NCBI GenBank assembly: GCA_964451325.1
Contig: CAYVHO010000005.1
Span: forward strand, 1 to 64,000
From: JAADHI01 sp964451325
Lineage (GTDB): Bacteria > Nitrospirota > Nitrospiria > SBBL01 > JAADHI01
Reading direction: 5' to 3'
Length of the DNA stretch: 64,000 nucleotides
The translations under genes were made by a program, and so were the position numbers. A model generated the notes under the pieces. That model was not told where the DNA came from, ran no database searches, and was given only the letters and a program-made list of their open reading frames with translations. This document shows positions 23,926 through 33,515 of this stretch, piece after piece (within the stretch, counting starts at the first letter, position 1; the number at the start of each line of letters is the position of its first letter).

Positions 23926-26721
23926 ATGAATATTCTTGTCGATCAAAGTCCTCTTGAAGTCGAGGTGCTCGAAGTGACCCGTCTGTTGTTAGTTGAAAAC
24001 GGGGCGCAGCGTGTGCTGTCGCTCCTTTCTCCAACGGCATCATTTGAAGGTGATTTAGGCCTGGGCAGTCTTGAACGTGTCGAACTCCTGATTCGCATCG
24101 AATCTGAATTTTCTGTTTCGTTGCCTGATAGTACGATTGTGGAGGCCGAGACCCCGCGTGAACTCGCCGTCATTGTTCAGAAAGCAAGCCCTTCAAAAAA
24201 AAGACAAGGTCTGGAACGCATGCAAGGCCTGAAAAAAGCTGCGCATCGCGTTCGTCCCGCGCAGACGCTGTGTGAAGGACTGATGCGTCATGCCGAAGCA
24301 GACCCTGACCGACCGCATATCTATCTGACCACGGACAGCGGCGAGGAAGAAACCCTGACTTATCGTGACTTGTTAAGCGGTGCTGAGGCGATCGCGCGCG
24401 CTTTGATCAAAAAAGGCATTGAGCGTGGGGAAACAGTCGCCATCATGTTACCCACGGGCAAGGGTTTTTTTTATACCTTCTTCGGGATTCTTTTGGCTGG
24501 AGGCGTACCCGTTCCGCTTTACCCGCCTTTTCGGCCCAATCAAATTGAGGAATATGCCGCGCGCCAGGAAGGTATTTTGAGAAATGCAGGCGCTGTCTAT
24601 CTCATCACCTTCCAGCGAGTCGAAAAACTCGCGAAGCTTTTAAGACCGCGTCTTAGTGCTTTGCGGGGTGTGCTTATTTCTGAAACACTCATGGCGCAGG
24701 GAAGCAGTGGAAGAAACAATTTTGCCTTGACGCGGGAAGGCGATCCGGGGTTAATCCAGTATACCTCAGGCAGTACAGGTGATCCCAAAGGGGTTTTTCT
24801 CACGCACGCAAATCTATTGGCGAATATCTACTGTATGAAAGAGGCGATGGCCATTACAGAGCATGATGTGGGGGTAAGCTGGCTCCCGCTTTACCATGAC
24901 ATGGGATTGATCGGCTCGTGGCTCTTTTCTTTGATCAGTGGAATTCCCATCGCAATTCTCTCACCAGTTGCTTTTTTAAGTCGCCCTGAAAAATGGCTTT
25001 GGACCCTCCACCGCCACAGCGGGACACTTTCCCCCGCGCCTAATTTTGCCTACGAAATTTGCGCTAAGAAAATCAAAGACGAGGTTATTGAGGGACTGGA
25101 TCTTAGTACATGGCGGATTGCGTTTAACGGTGCCGAGCCGATAAATCCCGAAACGCTCAGGCGGTTTACTGAGCGTTTCGCACCCTATGGTTTCCGTCCT
25201 GAAACCCACTTACCTGTTTATGGCATGGCCGAGGCTTCTGTGGGTTTGACTTTTTCAAAGCTGGACAGTGTTCCTCGGATCGACCGGGTCTCGCGTGACC
25301 GCTTTCAACATCATCAGGAAGCTTTCCCAGCCGCGCCCTCTGAATTAAAACCGCTTGAGTTTGTATCTTGCGGTGTGCCTTTTCGCGGGCACGAAGTGCG
25401 TATTATAGATGAAGAAGGTCGGCTGCTGGGGGAACGGGTCGAGGGGCAGGTCGAGTTTCGTGGCCCTTCCTGTACCTCGGGTTATTACCAAAATGCAGAA
25501 GCCACGGCGTCCCTTTTTCATGAGGGATGGCTTGTATCAGGTGATCTGGGTTACAAGGCCGAAGGTGAGCTCTTTATTACGGGTAGAAAAAAAGACCTCA
25601 TTATAAAAGGGGGGCGTAATTTGCATCCCCATGAGATTGAAGCGGTCGTAGGTGAAGTACCCGGTGTGCGTAAAGGTTGTGTCGCTGCGTTTGGTATTCC
25701 GGATTCCGCCCTGGGGACAGAAAAACTGGTTGTTGTGATTGAAACGCGAGAAACGCGGGAAGCGGGAAAAGCCACTTTAAACACAATGGTGAATGAGTGC
25801 ATTGTAAATGCCTTGGGTTTGCCAGCCGATATTATTTGTCTTGTATCGCCGGGAAGTGTGCCCAAAACCTCCAGTGGGAAAATCGCCCGCTCCGCTTGTC
25901 GCAAGGCTTATTTAGAAGGTCGTCTCACTGTGCGCCGTCGCCGCGTTCAACTCCAATTTTTAAATTTGACGGTGGCCTGGTTCAAATCCTGGAGCTTGCA
26001 AGGTTTTAAGACCTTGGGCCGTGCACTTTATGGTGCTTATCTCGTGCTCACTTTAGGGGTTTTACTGTTTCCGGTTTGGCTTCTTGTTTTAAGCTTTCCT
26101 GCAAGACACACGGGAAAGATATTAAAACAGGCTGCAAGGCTTTTTCTGCGTTTGGCGGGTGCATTTCCTCGAATAGAGGGCATCGAAGAGATTGAAAATA
26201 AGGGAGCGACGATTTGGGTTGCGAATCATGCGAGTTACCTGGATGTTTCTTTTTTGATCGCGATTTTGCCCGCAGACCTCCATTTTGTAAGCAAAGAAGA
26301 ACTTTTAAAAGTGCCTTTTTTAAGAACCTTTCTGATCAAGGGAAAACATATTACCGTTGATCGCACAAATGTAAGGAAGGGTGCTTTGGAAACGCAAAAA
26401 ATAGAGACCCTCTTAAAATCAGGGGCATCTGTGCTGATTTTTCCGGAGGGCACTTTTCGAGCGACGGCGGGGATTCGACCTTTTAGACTGGGCGCTTTTA
26501 AGGCGTCCATCGAAACAGGGACGCCGATTGCCTCCGTGACTTTGAAAGGGACACGCGAATTTTTAAGGGATGGGACATGTTTGCCACGACCTGTGCCTGT
26601 GAGCCTGATTTTTTCAGATCCTATTTTCCCTGAGGGGCAGGATTGGCGGGATGTGGTGCGTTTACGAGACCTTTGTCGCAAAGAAATTGCCAGGCATTCA
26701 AAAGAAGTCTGTTTAGAATAG
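23926..26721 (+). CDS. Three-domain fusion: acyl carrier protein - fatty acyl-AMP ligase - acyltransferase
   Basis: A 931-residue protein. Residues 1 to about 90 are an acyl carrier domain with the phosphopantetheine serine in LGLGSLERVELLIR. About 115 to 680 is a FAAL-type adenylating enzyme (LIQYTSGSTGDPKGV, SWLPLYHDMGLIGS, VYGMAEASVGL, GRKKDLIIKGGRNLHPHEIE). After hydrophobic helices near 700-740, the C-terminal 190 residues form a PlsC-like acyltransferase with NHASYLD and FPEGTFR. One chain could thus activate a fatty acid, load it on its own ACP and hand it to a lysolipid or other acceptor at the membrane. AGGAGG lies upstream; GTG 23914 is the alternative start. dgkA follows. Confidence 0.9.
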   Translation: MNILVDQSPLEVEVLEVTRLLLVENGAQRVLSLLSPTASFEGDLGLGSLERVELLIRIESEFSVSLPDSTIVEAETPRELAVIVQKASPSKKRQGLERMQGLKKAAHRVRPAQTLCEGLMRHAEADPDRPHIYLTTDSGEEETLTYRDLLSGAEAIARALIKKGIERGETVAIMLPTGKGFFYTFFGILLAGGVPVPLYPPFRPNQIEEYAARQEGILRNAGAVYLITFQRVEKLAKLLRPRLSALRGVLISETLMAQGSSGRNNFALTREGDPGLIQYTSGSTGDPKGVFLTHANLLANIYCMKEAMAITEHDVGVSWLPLYHDMGLIGSWLFSLISGIPIAILSPVAFLSRPEKWLWTLHRHSGTLSPAPNFAYEICAKKIKDEVIEGLDLSTWRIAFNGAEPINPETLRRFTERFAPYGFRPETHLPVYGMAEASVGLTFSKLDSVPRIDRVSRDRFQHHQEAFPAAPSELKPLEFVSCGVPFRGHEVRIIDEEGRLLGERVEGQVEFRGPSCTSGYYQNAEATASLFHEGWLVSGDLGYKAEGELFITGRKKDLIIKGGRNLHPHEIEAVVGEVPGVRKGCVAAFGIPDSALGTEKLVVVIETRETREAGKATLNTMVNECIVNALGLPADIICLVSPGSVPKTSSGKIARSACRKAYLEGRLTVRRRRVQLQFLNLTVAWFKSWSLQGFKTLGRALYGAYLVLTLGVLLFPVWLLVLSFPARHTGKILKQAARLFLRLAGAFPRIEGIEEIENKGATIWVANHASYLDVSFLIAILPADLHFVSKEELLKVPFLRTFLIKGKHITVDRTNVRKGALETQKIETLLKSGASVLIFPEGTFRATAGIRPFRLGAFKASIETGTPIASVTLKGTREFLRDGTCLPRPVPVSLIFSDPIFPEGQDWRDVVRLRDLCRKEIARHSKEVCLE

Positions 26722-26783
26722 TGCCGTTCAGGTGAAGACTTAAAGCGTAAAGGAAGATTCCTTTTGGATTCTAAAATACCCGT

Positions 26784-27149
26784 GTGAGTGAAGATAAAAA
26801 ATCAGGTCTGAATCATTTTATTCATGCCATTGGCTGGTCGTGGGCAGGATTTAGAACAACACTGAGAGATGAAGCCGCTTTTCGACAAGAGCTTTGTCTT
26901 TTTTTAATTGCAATCCCTTTGGTCATCTATTTGGGGGGAAATGCTTTTGAAAAGGTTCTAATGATCGGCAGTCTGCTCTTGGTGCTTATTGTCGAACTGC
27001 TTAATACAGCGATTGAGGCTGCGATTGACCGTATCGGGATAGAACAGCATCCGCTCTCTGCCAAGGCAAAGGATGCGGGTTCTGCTGCAGTGATGCTTTC
27101 GATTTTAAACGTATTTCTGGTTTGGGGGCTTCTTTTGTTCAGTCGGTAA
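26784..27149 (+). CDS. dgkA: Diacylglycerol kinase (DgkA)
   Basis: A 121-residue membrane enzyme that phosphorylates diacylglycerol (or undecaprenol) with ATP. It shows GWSWAGFRTTLRDEAAFRQE, three membrane helices and the signature ELLNTAIEAAIDRIG, then KAKDAGSAAVMLS. The start is GTG at 26784. It sits 62 bp after the acyltransferase fusion, suggesting a shared role in lipid turnover. Confidence 0.93.
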   Translation: MSEDKKSGLNHFIHAIGWSWAGFRTTLRDEAAFRQELCLFLIAIPLVIYLGGNAFEKVLMIGSLLLVLIVELLNTAIEAAIDRIGIEQHPLSAKAKDAGSAAVMLSILNVFLVWGLLLFSR

Positions 27150-27270
27150 AACTGGGGCAATATCGCGCTGTTATCTTGACTGCGAAGTCTTTAAACTGAT
27201 ATAAGCTCGCCTTCTATCGAACGTTGATTTGATCTCACACAATACGAACGATTCTTGGCTTTGTGTGGAT

Positions 27271-27359
27271 GCCGGAGTGGCGGAATTGGTAGACGCAAGG
27301 GACTTAAAATCCCTCGCACCGTAAGGCGCGTGCCGGTTCGATTCCGGCCTCCGGCACCA
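27271..27359 (+). tRNA. tRNA-Leu (anticodon UAA)
   Basis: An 89-base type II tRNA. GCCGGAG pairs with CTCCGGC, the D-arm reads GGCGGAATTGGTAGACGC, the anticodon loop CTTAAAA gives TAA at 27305-27307, a long variable arm (CGCACCGTAAGGCGCG) identifies leucine, the T-arm has GGTTCGATTCC, and CCA is encoded. Confidence 0.97.
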
Positions 27360-27586
27360 CTTTTTCCGATATTCCCCAGCGTTAATTCCAGTTCATTATC
27401 TTTTGTCTCCTCAGCGCAGAGCGTGTTTCCCATACATCCTTTATTTAAATATTTTTGGATAAAAGGTGTACTTATCTCGTTTTTTTAAGAAATATATTAG
27501 TAAGTTTTGTTGTAATTTGTTTGTATTTATGGAATCCCTACTTGCTGTAAACGTTATTTAAATGCATATGGTGTAAAGTTATAAAT

Positions 27587-28639
27587 GTGAACAATGTTAT
27601 CCTGAAATCGATCATTGAAATGACGGGCCAGCGCGATGTTGATTCCTTGGAATGTAGTCTTGTGGCGACCCTGGCGGAAATGGTTCCAATTCATGAGGCC
27701 TGTCTTTATAGGCGACTGCCTCAAAATGACGCAAAAGTTGTGGAAGAGCTTGTCTGTCTGTCGGTTTCCAAAAATGAGATGGGGGAGATTTCTTATCTCT
27801 GGCACGATCCCGGAACACTTGTTGAGATCGACTCCAATCTTAAAGAGGCCTTATTTGTAAAAAATCCTGTGCTCTATCAGGTTTCGAGTGGAATCCGTCT
27901 GCTCATTCCCATGTCTTGCGAAGGGGAGATCATCGGTGTGCTCAGCTTGGAAAGTAGGCAGGGTTTGTCGCAGTATAAAGGACTGATCGAAGGTATTGTT
28001 AAAATCTATGAAAATTATTCGATTATTTTAAATGAAAGTGAACGAGATAAGTTAACAGGACTTTTGAACCGACGCACTTTTGACAATAAGTTGAGTCGCC
28101 TTTTGAAGATACAACGTGCGACAAAAGAAGAAGATGTTTCTTCCGCAAAAAAAAATGGTCAGCCGCAGCGGAGATACTTAGGTCCAGATTCGTTTGCCTG
28201 GCTGGTGATTTTGGATGTTGATCACTTCAAGCGTGTGAATGATACCTTTGGGCATGTCTATGGTGATGAAGTGCTCTTAACCTTGTCACAAAAAATGACA
28301 AATACCTTTCGGAGTTCAGACTTGCTCTTCCGTTTTGGGGGTGAGGAATTTGTGATTATTTTGGAACCGATTCCTTTTGAAATGGCAGAAAAAACGGTGG
28401 ATCGTTTTCGCAGGGTTATTGCGGAGCACTCTTTTTCTCAAATCGATCAGATTACGATTAGTCTCGGTTTTGCGAGAATCACCGAAAATGACTATCCCCA
28501 GACCGTACTCGAAAATGCGGATAAGGCGCTTTATTACGCAAAAGAACATGGTCGGAATTGTGCGTATAATTATGAGGTATTGCTTGAGAAGAACGAGCTT
28601 GCAGAGAAAAAGGAAGAGGGATCCATCGACCTTTTTTAG
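27587..28639 (+). CDS. GAF-GGDEF diguanylate cyclase
   Basis: A 350-residue cytosolic protein that would make cyclic di-GMP. Residues 1 to about 145 resemble a GAF sensor (HEACLYRRLPQ, GIRLLIPMSCEGEIIGVLSL). The cyclase domain has DKLTGLLNRRTFDN, ILDVDHFKRVNDTFGH and the catalytic loop FGGEEF. RSSD lies exactly five residues before GGEEF, which is an intact product-inhibition site (RxxD). The start is GTG at 27587. It stands alone after tRNA-Leu, and no partner phosphodiesterase is near. Confidence 0.92.
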   Translation: MNNVILKSIIEMTGQRDVDSLECSLVATLAEMVPIHEACLYRRLPQNDAKVVEELVCLSVSKNEMGEISYLWHDPGTLVEIDSNLKEALFVKNPVLYQVSSGIRLLIPMSCEGEIIGVLSLESRQGLSQYKGLIEGIVKIYENYSIILNESERDKLTGLLNRRTFDNKLSRLLKIQRATKEEDVSSAKKNGQPQRRYLGPDSFAWLVILDVDHFKRVNDTFGHVYGDEVLLTLSQKMTNTFRSSDLLFRFGGEEFVIILEPIPFEMAEKTVDRFRRVIAEHSFSQIDQITISLGFARITENDYPQTVLENADKALYYAKEHGRNCAYNYEVLLEKNELAEKKEEGSIDLF

Positions 28640-28680
28640 TGAATTGAAGTGAAGTGGTTTTTCAGGCAGATCGAGGGCAT

Positions 28681-29433
28681 CTAATCTTGTCTTCTTTCGA
28701 TTTTTTTAAGAATGATTCTTGCTTCTTCTCGAAGGGACTCACATTCTACAACCGTGGCCTTTTTGAGGCATTTTTGTAAGGTGTCCCATCCAGAGAGTTT
28801 TTCCAAACGGGCGCGCGCCAACTCAGGGACTTCTCCCTCCATTTTTCCAAAAAATTGTGTTGCATACCACCGAGTATCCCAATCTGAGGAATTAAGAAAT
28901 ACGGTATGTGTTTCAATGGTATTTGTGTTCTCACTTAAAGGAATAGGATCGCCTTGTTTGACGCTCCAGGAAAAGCTGCGATTGTTGATGCGCGTAAAAT
29001 CGATCCTGAGGGGGGTGAGCCGGTTTTGATCGACCATCACCTTAATTTCTTTTGCGGAGCCGTCTTTCACATTAAAAACCGTATCAACTCGGGTATAGGG
29101 CAATAAACGGATAATGATTTCATGTGGGCCGACTGGAAGCGCGATCCGTATTTTTTTCTCACGAGAAGGCATTTCAACGGAGTCCTTCACCCTTCTTCCC
29201 AAAATTTTCTGTGCTAAGTTGATTTGATCTCCCCCCACTTTTTTAAAAACAGCCCAGCCTGTCATACATCGCATACAATAAAATTCGATGTATCCTTTTT
29301 CAGCACCTGAACGAAAGGTTTCTCCTGTACCATTTTGTGTTCCAGCTGTACAAGCGCCACCGATAGCGCTAAACAAAATGAGAAAAATAAGGGAAAAGGA
29401 GGGAAGGCACTTCTTCAAGGTCGGAGATGTCAT
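28681..29433 (-). CDS. Putative exported lipoprotein, 250 aa
   Basis: I do not recognise the family. The N-terminus (KKCLPSFSLIFLILFSAIGG then AC) is a signal sequence with a weak lipobox before the cysteine. It has an early CMRCMTGW pair of cysteines, a beta-sandwich-like middle (IRIALPVGPHEIIIRLLPY, VFNVKDGSAKEIKVMVD) and a helical end. The middle resembles PEGA-like surface domains, by pattern only. It is divergent from the respiratory cluster, so their upstream regions share 29434-30174. Confidence 0.6.
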   Translation of the reverse strand: MTSPTLKKCLPSFSLIFLILFSAIGGACTAGTQNGTGETFRSGAEKGYIEFYCMRCMTGWAVFKKVGGDQINLAQKILGRRVKDSVEMPSREKKIRIALPVGPHEIIIRLLPYTRVDTVFNVKDGSAKEIKVMVDQNRLTPLRIDFTRINNRSFSWSVKQGDPIPLSENTNTIETHTVFLNSSDWDTRWYATQFFGKMEGEVPELARARLEKLSGWDTLQKCLKKATVVECESLREEARIILKKIERRQD

Positions 29434-29804
29434 ATCACACGCTCCATTTCAAAAAAAGAAGCGGGCATGTTTGAAACCATCTCATTCACTGAGAACGCCT
29501 CCTAAGGTAAATTAGAAAGATTGCCCCGTCATGGTCTGAGATCTATTATGAAGTGTTTGAGTCAATCTCAGCTAAAATCATAGGTTAATCCTGCTAAAGT
29601 GTCAATATGAGGGTTTTAATTGACTGCCTCTCACTGCTCATAAAAGTAGAAGAGGCGGGCTCAATGATGAATATCTAAACGCTTTGTATTTGCTGTGTTT
29701 GTTTTTTATGGATTTCTTATCCAATTAAAGGACATCCTCAATAGGAGTAAATATTCTCTTGTTTGGTATTTGTCTTCTTGCTTCTTGGGTCTTCATGAAA
29801 TAAT

Positions 29805-29833
29805 TTGACAAGGTTTATTCGGTGTGCTATAAC
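29805..29833 (+). promoter_or_regulatory. Sigma-70-type promoter for the respiratory cluster
   Basis: TTGACA (29805-29810), a 17-base spacer, then TATAAC (29828-29833). This is close to consensus and correctly oriented, and no other comparable site lies nearer to the first gene. Confidence 0.7.
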
Positions 29834-30145
29834 TCGAAAACTTTCGCTGGATACAGAGCAGATGTCTCCACGTAAGTATCTGATTTAATAAGTATTTGGA
29901 CGAATTTAGGGCTTTTATCACGCTGTAATAGCGTACCGCAGAGATGCATTTTAGGAACATCATGAATTAGCTGTTTTGTGGCTTATTTTTTGATTTGATG
30001 TTTTTTTCTTAAGTGTCTTGATGCGGTTTATATACGCTGTAGGGCTTTTATCTTACTTGGTGGTCTTAACCTCTGAGATGAGCTCGTTGTTCTTTCCCCG
30101 CTCGAGACAGATATGTGTCGGGTTTGCGTAACACCTTGTTTCCCA

Positions 30146-30169
30146 CCTCCCGATTTAGAAGATGGGAGG
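30146..30169 (+). promoter_or_regulatory. Hairpin covering the ribosome site of the first cytochrome gene
   Basis: CCTCCC (30146-30151) is complementary to GGGAGG (30164-30169) across a 12-base loop. The right arm is the best ribosome-binding sequence upstream of the cytochrome, five bases from TTG 30175. Pairing would block initiation. Confidence 0.45.
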
Positions 30170-30174
30170 AATTG

Positions 30175-31371
30175 TTGGCCTTCACGCATGGAAAGGGTTT
30201 GAATTTGTTCAGAAGTAAAAGTATGTGTTTGAAGTTTGTTTTGTCTTCATTCCTGGTCTCTTTTTTTCTCAGTTTCTTCTTTTCCCCTTTCGTGCCAAAA
30301 GTTCGGGCTTCAGATGTGCCTGGCTCCAAAACTGGAAAACATCTCTTTAAGCACTATTGTGCTGTTTGTCATGGTGTGACCGGAGCGGGCAATGGCTTAA
30401 ACGCAGATCACCTTGGCGATGTTCAGCCAACGGACTTGACCAGCGAAGACATTGACAAGCTGGATGACGAAGAAATCTACGAAGTGATTGAGGGGGGTGG
30501 TATTGCCATTGATCTCTCCTATTATATGCCTCCCTGGGGTGCTGTTTTTTCTGAAAACCAAATCCATAGCATTGTTGCCTATATCAGGGCTCTGTCTGCG
30601 GCCAATGGAAGTCCGGAGGCCGCTGTTGTCCGTTTTTCAGACTTAAAAAAACAAGGGGATGAAGGTTGTGTTGCCTGCCACTCTAAAGAGAAAAACCTGC
30701 TTCGACCCATCGCACCAAATATCGGGCATGAAGGCAGTAAGTGGAAACCTGAAGCGCTCTTGACTTTTTTGAGAGAACCCAGAAAGCTTAGACCCAATGG
30801 TTTTATGCCTTTTACAAAGGCAAAGATGCCAAATTTCTATTTTACCGATCAGGAGCTTACAGCGCTGACAGACTATCTCATGACTTTGAAGGATGAAGGC
30901 CTGAAGCCCGATGTCTTGATGGGCTGGGATTCCTCCGATCCTGCGGTGATTGAAGAAGGCGAGTTTCTTTTTGTTGAAGAATATGCTTGTGATGGCTGCC
31001 ATGGGCGTTCTCCGGGGGATGACGGTGGAATTGTCGGGCCGGAGCTCTCGAATGCTGTGGCGCGGATACAACCGGAGTGGCTCTATTACTGGCTAAAGAA
31101 TCCACAGGCGATGCGTCCCGATACCCCTATGCCTAATTTTAAAATGTCTGACAGTCAGATCAAAGCTATCTTAGCTTATATGCTAAGCCTGGATGGTGGT
31201 GAGCCGCAAGCGGTGACCGTTTCTGATTCGTCCTCTGATCCTGAATCAATCAGCAAGGGCAAGCGCATTTTTGAGGAAAAAAATTGCGTCGGATGTCATT
31301 TGGCTGATTCATTTAATACGCAGCTTGGCTTGCAAGGTGAGCGCTCTGCGGAAGAAACTTTGAAACCTTAG
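30175..31371 (+). CDS. Exported tetraheme cytochrome c
   Basis: About 398 residues with four CxxCH sites: CAVCH (followed by GVTGAGNG), CVACH, CDGCH and CVGCH. A signal sequence (FVLSSFLVSFFLSFFFSPFV) leads it to the periplasm. The layout is four mono-heme modules in a row, each with downstream methionine-containing loops such as YYMPPWG, TKAKMPNF and TPMPNFKM that can supply the axial ligand. I chose TTG 30175, five bases after GGGAGG; ATG 30223 is the alternative with a poor ribosome site. It heads the respiratory operon and would carry electrons between the complexes encoded downstream. Confidence 0.88.
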   Translation: MAFTHGKGLNLFRSKSMCLKFVLSSFLVSFFLSFFFSPFVPKVRASDVPGSKTGKHLFKHYCAVCHGVTGAGNGLNADHLGDVQPTDLTSEDIDKLDDEEIYEVIEGGGIAIDLSYYMPPWGAVFSENQIHSIVAYIRALSAANGSPEAAVVRFSDLKKQGDEGCVACHSKEKNLLRPIAPNIGHEGSKWKPEALLTFLREPRKLRPNGFMPFTKAKMPNFYFTDQELTALTDYLMTLKDEGLKPDVLMGWDSSDPAVIEEGEFLFVEEYACDGCHGRSPGDDGGIVGPELSNAVARIQPEWLYYWLKNPQAMRPDTPMPNFKMSDSQIKAILAYMLSLDGGEPQAVTVSDSSSDPESISKGKRIFEEKNCVGCHLADSFNTQLGLQGERSAEETLKP

Positions 31372-31405
31372 AAGAAAATAGAGTTTGATGAGAAAGGGTG
31401 AAAGA

Positions 31406-31927
31406 ATGATAAAGAAGGGTTCTCTTTACGCAGTTGTTTTGTTTGTTGCTTTGTTCCTGTTAAGTCCGGGTTCCACTTATGCAAAAAAAGATGATGATAA
31501 ACCTTTGAAACCCGTGCCAAAAGCCTTTGCCGATAAACACATGCCAAAAGGGTGGTGGACAGATCCTGCGATTATTGCCGAGGGCAAAAAAATATTTGAA
31601 ACAAGGGAGATTACCTATACCTATAAGAGGAAGGAAAAAACCGCTAAAGACGGTTGTGCAACCTGTCATGGTATCAATGAGAAAAAAGATCGCCCAAAGA
31701 AACGGGGTGCCAAGGATTTTCGTTCGAGTAAGCGGATGAACCGCCTCTCGGAGAGTTATTGGTTCTGGAGGACTTCCGAAGGCGTGAAAAAAACATCAAT
31801 GCCAGCATGGGGTAAAGAGTTGAGTGAAGAGGAAATCTGGAAGGTGATTGCTTATGAGCATACGTGGTCTCATGGGGGAAAACCTGCGATGCATGAGCAC
31901 AAAGAAATTGAGAATACAGTAGAGTAA
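31406..31927 (+). CDS. Exported mono-heme cytochrome c
   Basis: A 173-residue protein. The signal peptide (SLYAVVLFVALFLLSPGS then TYA) is followed by one heme site GCATCHGINEKK, and SMPAWGKELSEEEIWKVIAY supplies the class I Met loop. AAGGG precedes ATG 31406; ATG 31388 is possible. The region after the heme is lysine-rich. It probably shuttles electrons in the periplasm within this cluster. Confidence 0.87.
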   Translation: MIKKGSLYAVVLFVALFLLSPGSTYAKKDDDKPLKPVPKAFADKHMPKGWWTDPAIIAEGKKIFETREITYTYKRKEKTAKDGCATCHGINEKKDRPKKRGAKDFRSSKRMNRLSESYWFWRTSEGVKKTSMPAWGKELSEEEIWKVIAYEHTWSHGGKPAMHEHKEIENTVE

Positions 31928-32009
31928 TCATCGGTTTTGGCGCGTGTGAAAATACTTTAAAAACCGCTGTCGATAAGATAGAACAAAATTAGGAATACTG
32001 AGAACACGT

Positions 32010-33515
32010 ATGGAACTTGAATCCATAAAGCCTCTCTTGGCTGTGATGATCCCCCTTATTGGGGGCGCGTTCATCATTGCAACGCGAAAGAATAAAAATA
32101 TTCGGGAGGCCTGTTCACTTGTAGCAGGCGTTCTGATGTTTTTAGTTGTTCTTAGCATGATCCCTTCGGTCCTTGATGGGAAAACCCTTCATTATATTCT
32201 CTTCGATTTTTGGCCCACTGTTCCCATCGGATTTCGGGTGGACGGTTTGGGCCTTCTTTTTGCGCTTGTCGCGGCCTTTACCTGGATCTTGACCACGCTT
32301 TATTCTATTGGGTATATGCGTGGGCTCAAGGAGCATTCGCAGACCCGATTTTATTTCTGCTTTGCGGTGACCTTATTTGCGACGATGGGGGCGGCCTTTT
32401 CTAATAATTGGTTTACGCTCTTTCTCTTTTATGAGTTGATTACCTTCTTCACTTATCCTCTGGTTGTACACCATGAAACAAAGGAGGCGTGGGCCGGAGG
32501 AAACAAGTATCTCTTCTACCTCCTGGCGACCTCGAAGCTTTTTATGGGTGTTGCCATGATTTTGACCTATTACTACTCCGGGTCACTTGATTTTACAGCA
32601 AATGGCATTCTCCCCGCAGATGTAGAATCAAGCACTTTGACGATTATCTTTTTTTTCTACCTCTTTGGCATTGCCAAGGCGGCGCTTATGCCTTTTTCAG
32701 CCTGGTTGCCAGCTTCTATGGTTGCCCCCACGCCGGTGAGTGCGCTTCTGCATGCGGTTGCAGTGGTCAATACCGGAGCTTTTTGTATTTTACGGGTTGT
32801 CTTGAATACCTTCGGCGTGGATTTATTGAAAAGCTTGGATATTGGGTCAATTGCCGCTTACCTCGCAAGCTTTACCATTATCATGGCCTCCGTCTATGCC
32901 ATGTCGAGAGATAATCTCAAGGAACGAATTGCTTACTCCACTGTGAGTCAGCTTTCTTACATGATATTGGGTGGGGTGCTATTAACCACGAGTGGTATGA
33001 CCGGAGGTATTTTACATATCGCAAATCATGCGATCGCAAAAATTACGCTCTTCTTTTGCGCTGGCTCAATCTATGTGGCGACCAGAAAAACACATGTGTC
33101 TCAACTAAACGGTATCGGACGGAAAATGCCATGGACAATGGGGGCTTTTGCGATAGCAACCCTGAGTATGGTCGGGGTGCCTCCTTCCGGTGGTTTCTTG
33201 AGTAAGTGGTTTATATCATTGGGTGCGATTGAAGCGAATCAGGTCCCTATTGTTTTTGTGATGTTGGTCAGCGGGCTTTTAAATGCCATTTATTTTTTGC
33301 CTATTGTGCATCAGGCCTTTTTTAAGGCGCCTGATCCGAGTGGATCCTTTGCCCTTGCAGGCGATAAGGATGGTGTTGATTTACAGGGCCTTGCCCCCCC
33401 CTTTAAAGAGCCGATGTTTTGTGTGGTCCCTTTGTGCATTACGGCGGGAGCTTCCATTCTTCTGGGCATTTTCCCAAACCTTTTTCTTGATCTCATAAAG
33501 CAGGTGACAGGATGA
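32010..33515 (+). CDS. Mrp-antiporter / complex I-like proton-pump subunit (MrpD/NuoM-like) 1
   Basis: A 501-residue, roughly 14-helix protein of the proton-conducting membrane family. The key residues of this fold are present: the glutamate in LFLFYELITFF, the lysine in GIAKAALMPFSAWLP, and the lysine in HAIAKITLFFCAG. PTPVSALLHAVAVVNTG and GVPPSGGFLSKW are typical. It is not part of a full complex I or Mrp operon here; its neighbours are cytochromes and a bd-like oxidase. That suggests it adds an ion-pumping arm to an oxidase complex. Confidence 0.88.
   Translation: MELESIKPLLAVMIPLIGGAFIIATRKNKNIREACSLVAGVLMFLVVLSMIPSVLDGKTLHYILFDFWPTVPIGFRVDGLGLLFALVAAFTWILTTLYSIGYMRGLKEHSQTRFYFCFAVTLFATMGAAFSNNWFTLFLFYELITFFTYPLVVHHETKEAWAGGNKYLFYLLATSKLFMGVAMILTYYYSGSLDFTANGILPADVESSTLTIIFFFYLFGIAKAALMPFSAWLPASMVAPTPVSALLHAVAVVNTGAFCILRVVLNTFGVDLLKSLDIGSIAAYLASFTIIMASVYAMSRDNLKERIAYSTVSQLSYMILGGVLLTTSGMTGGILHIANHAIAKITLFFCAGSIYVATRKTHVSQLNGIGRKMPWTMGAFAIATLSMVGVPPSGGFLSKWFISLGAIEANQVPIVFVMLVSGLLNAIYFLPIVHQAFFKAPDPSGSFALAGDKDGVDLQGLAPPFKEPMFCVVPLCITAGASILLGIFPNLFLDLIKQVTG

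Larger units (their letters stand above)
29434..30174. other. 740 bp divergent intergenic region upstream of the respiratory cluster
   Basis: No convincing coding frame. It holds a near-consensus promoter at 29805-29833 facing the cytochrome cluster and a hairpin over the ribosome site of the first cytochrome (30146-30169). The first 370 bases are A/T-rich and would contain the promoter of the divergent lipoprotein. The leader from the promoter to the first start is about 335 bases, long enough for a structured regulator, although I recognise no known riboswitch. Confidence 0.55.

Noticed and set aside
29981..30060. Small RNA or riboswitch in the leader of the cytochrome operon
   Set aside because: The stretch is A/T-rich and I could not draw a stable conserved structure by eye; only the ribosome-site hairpin is kept.
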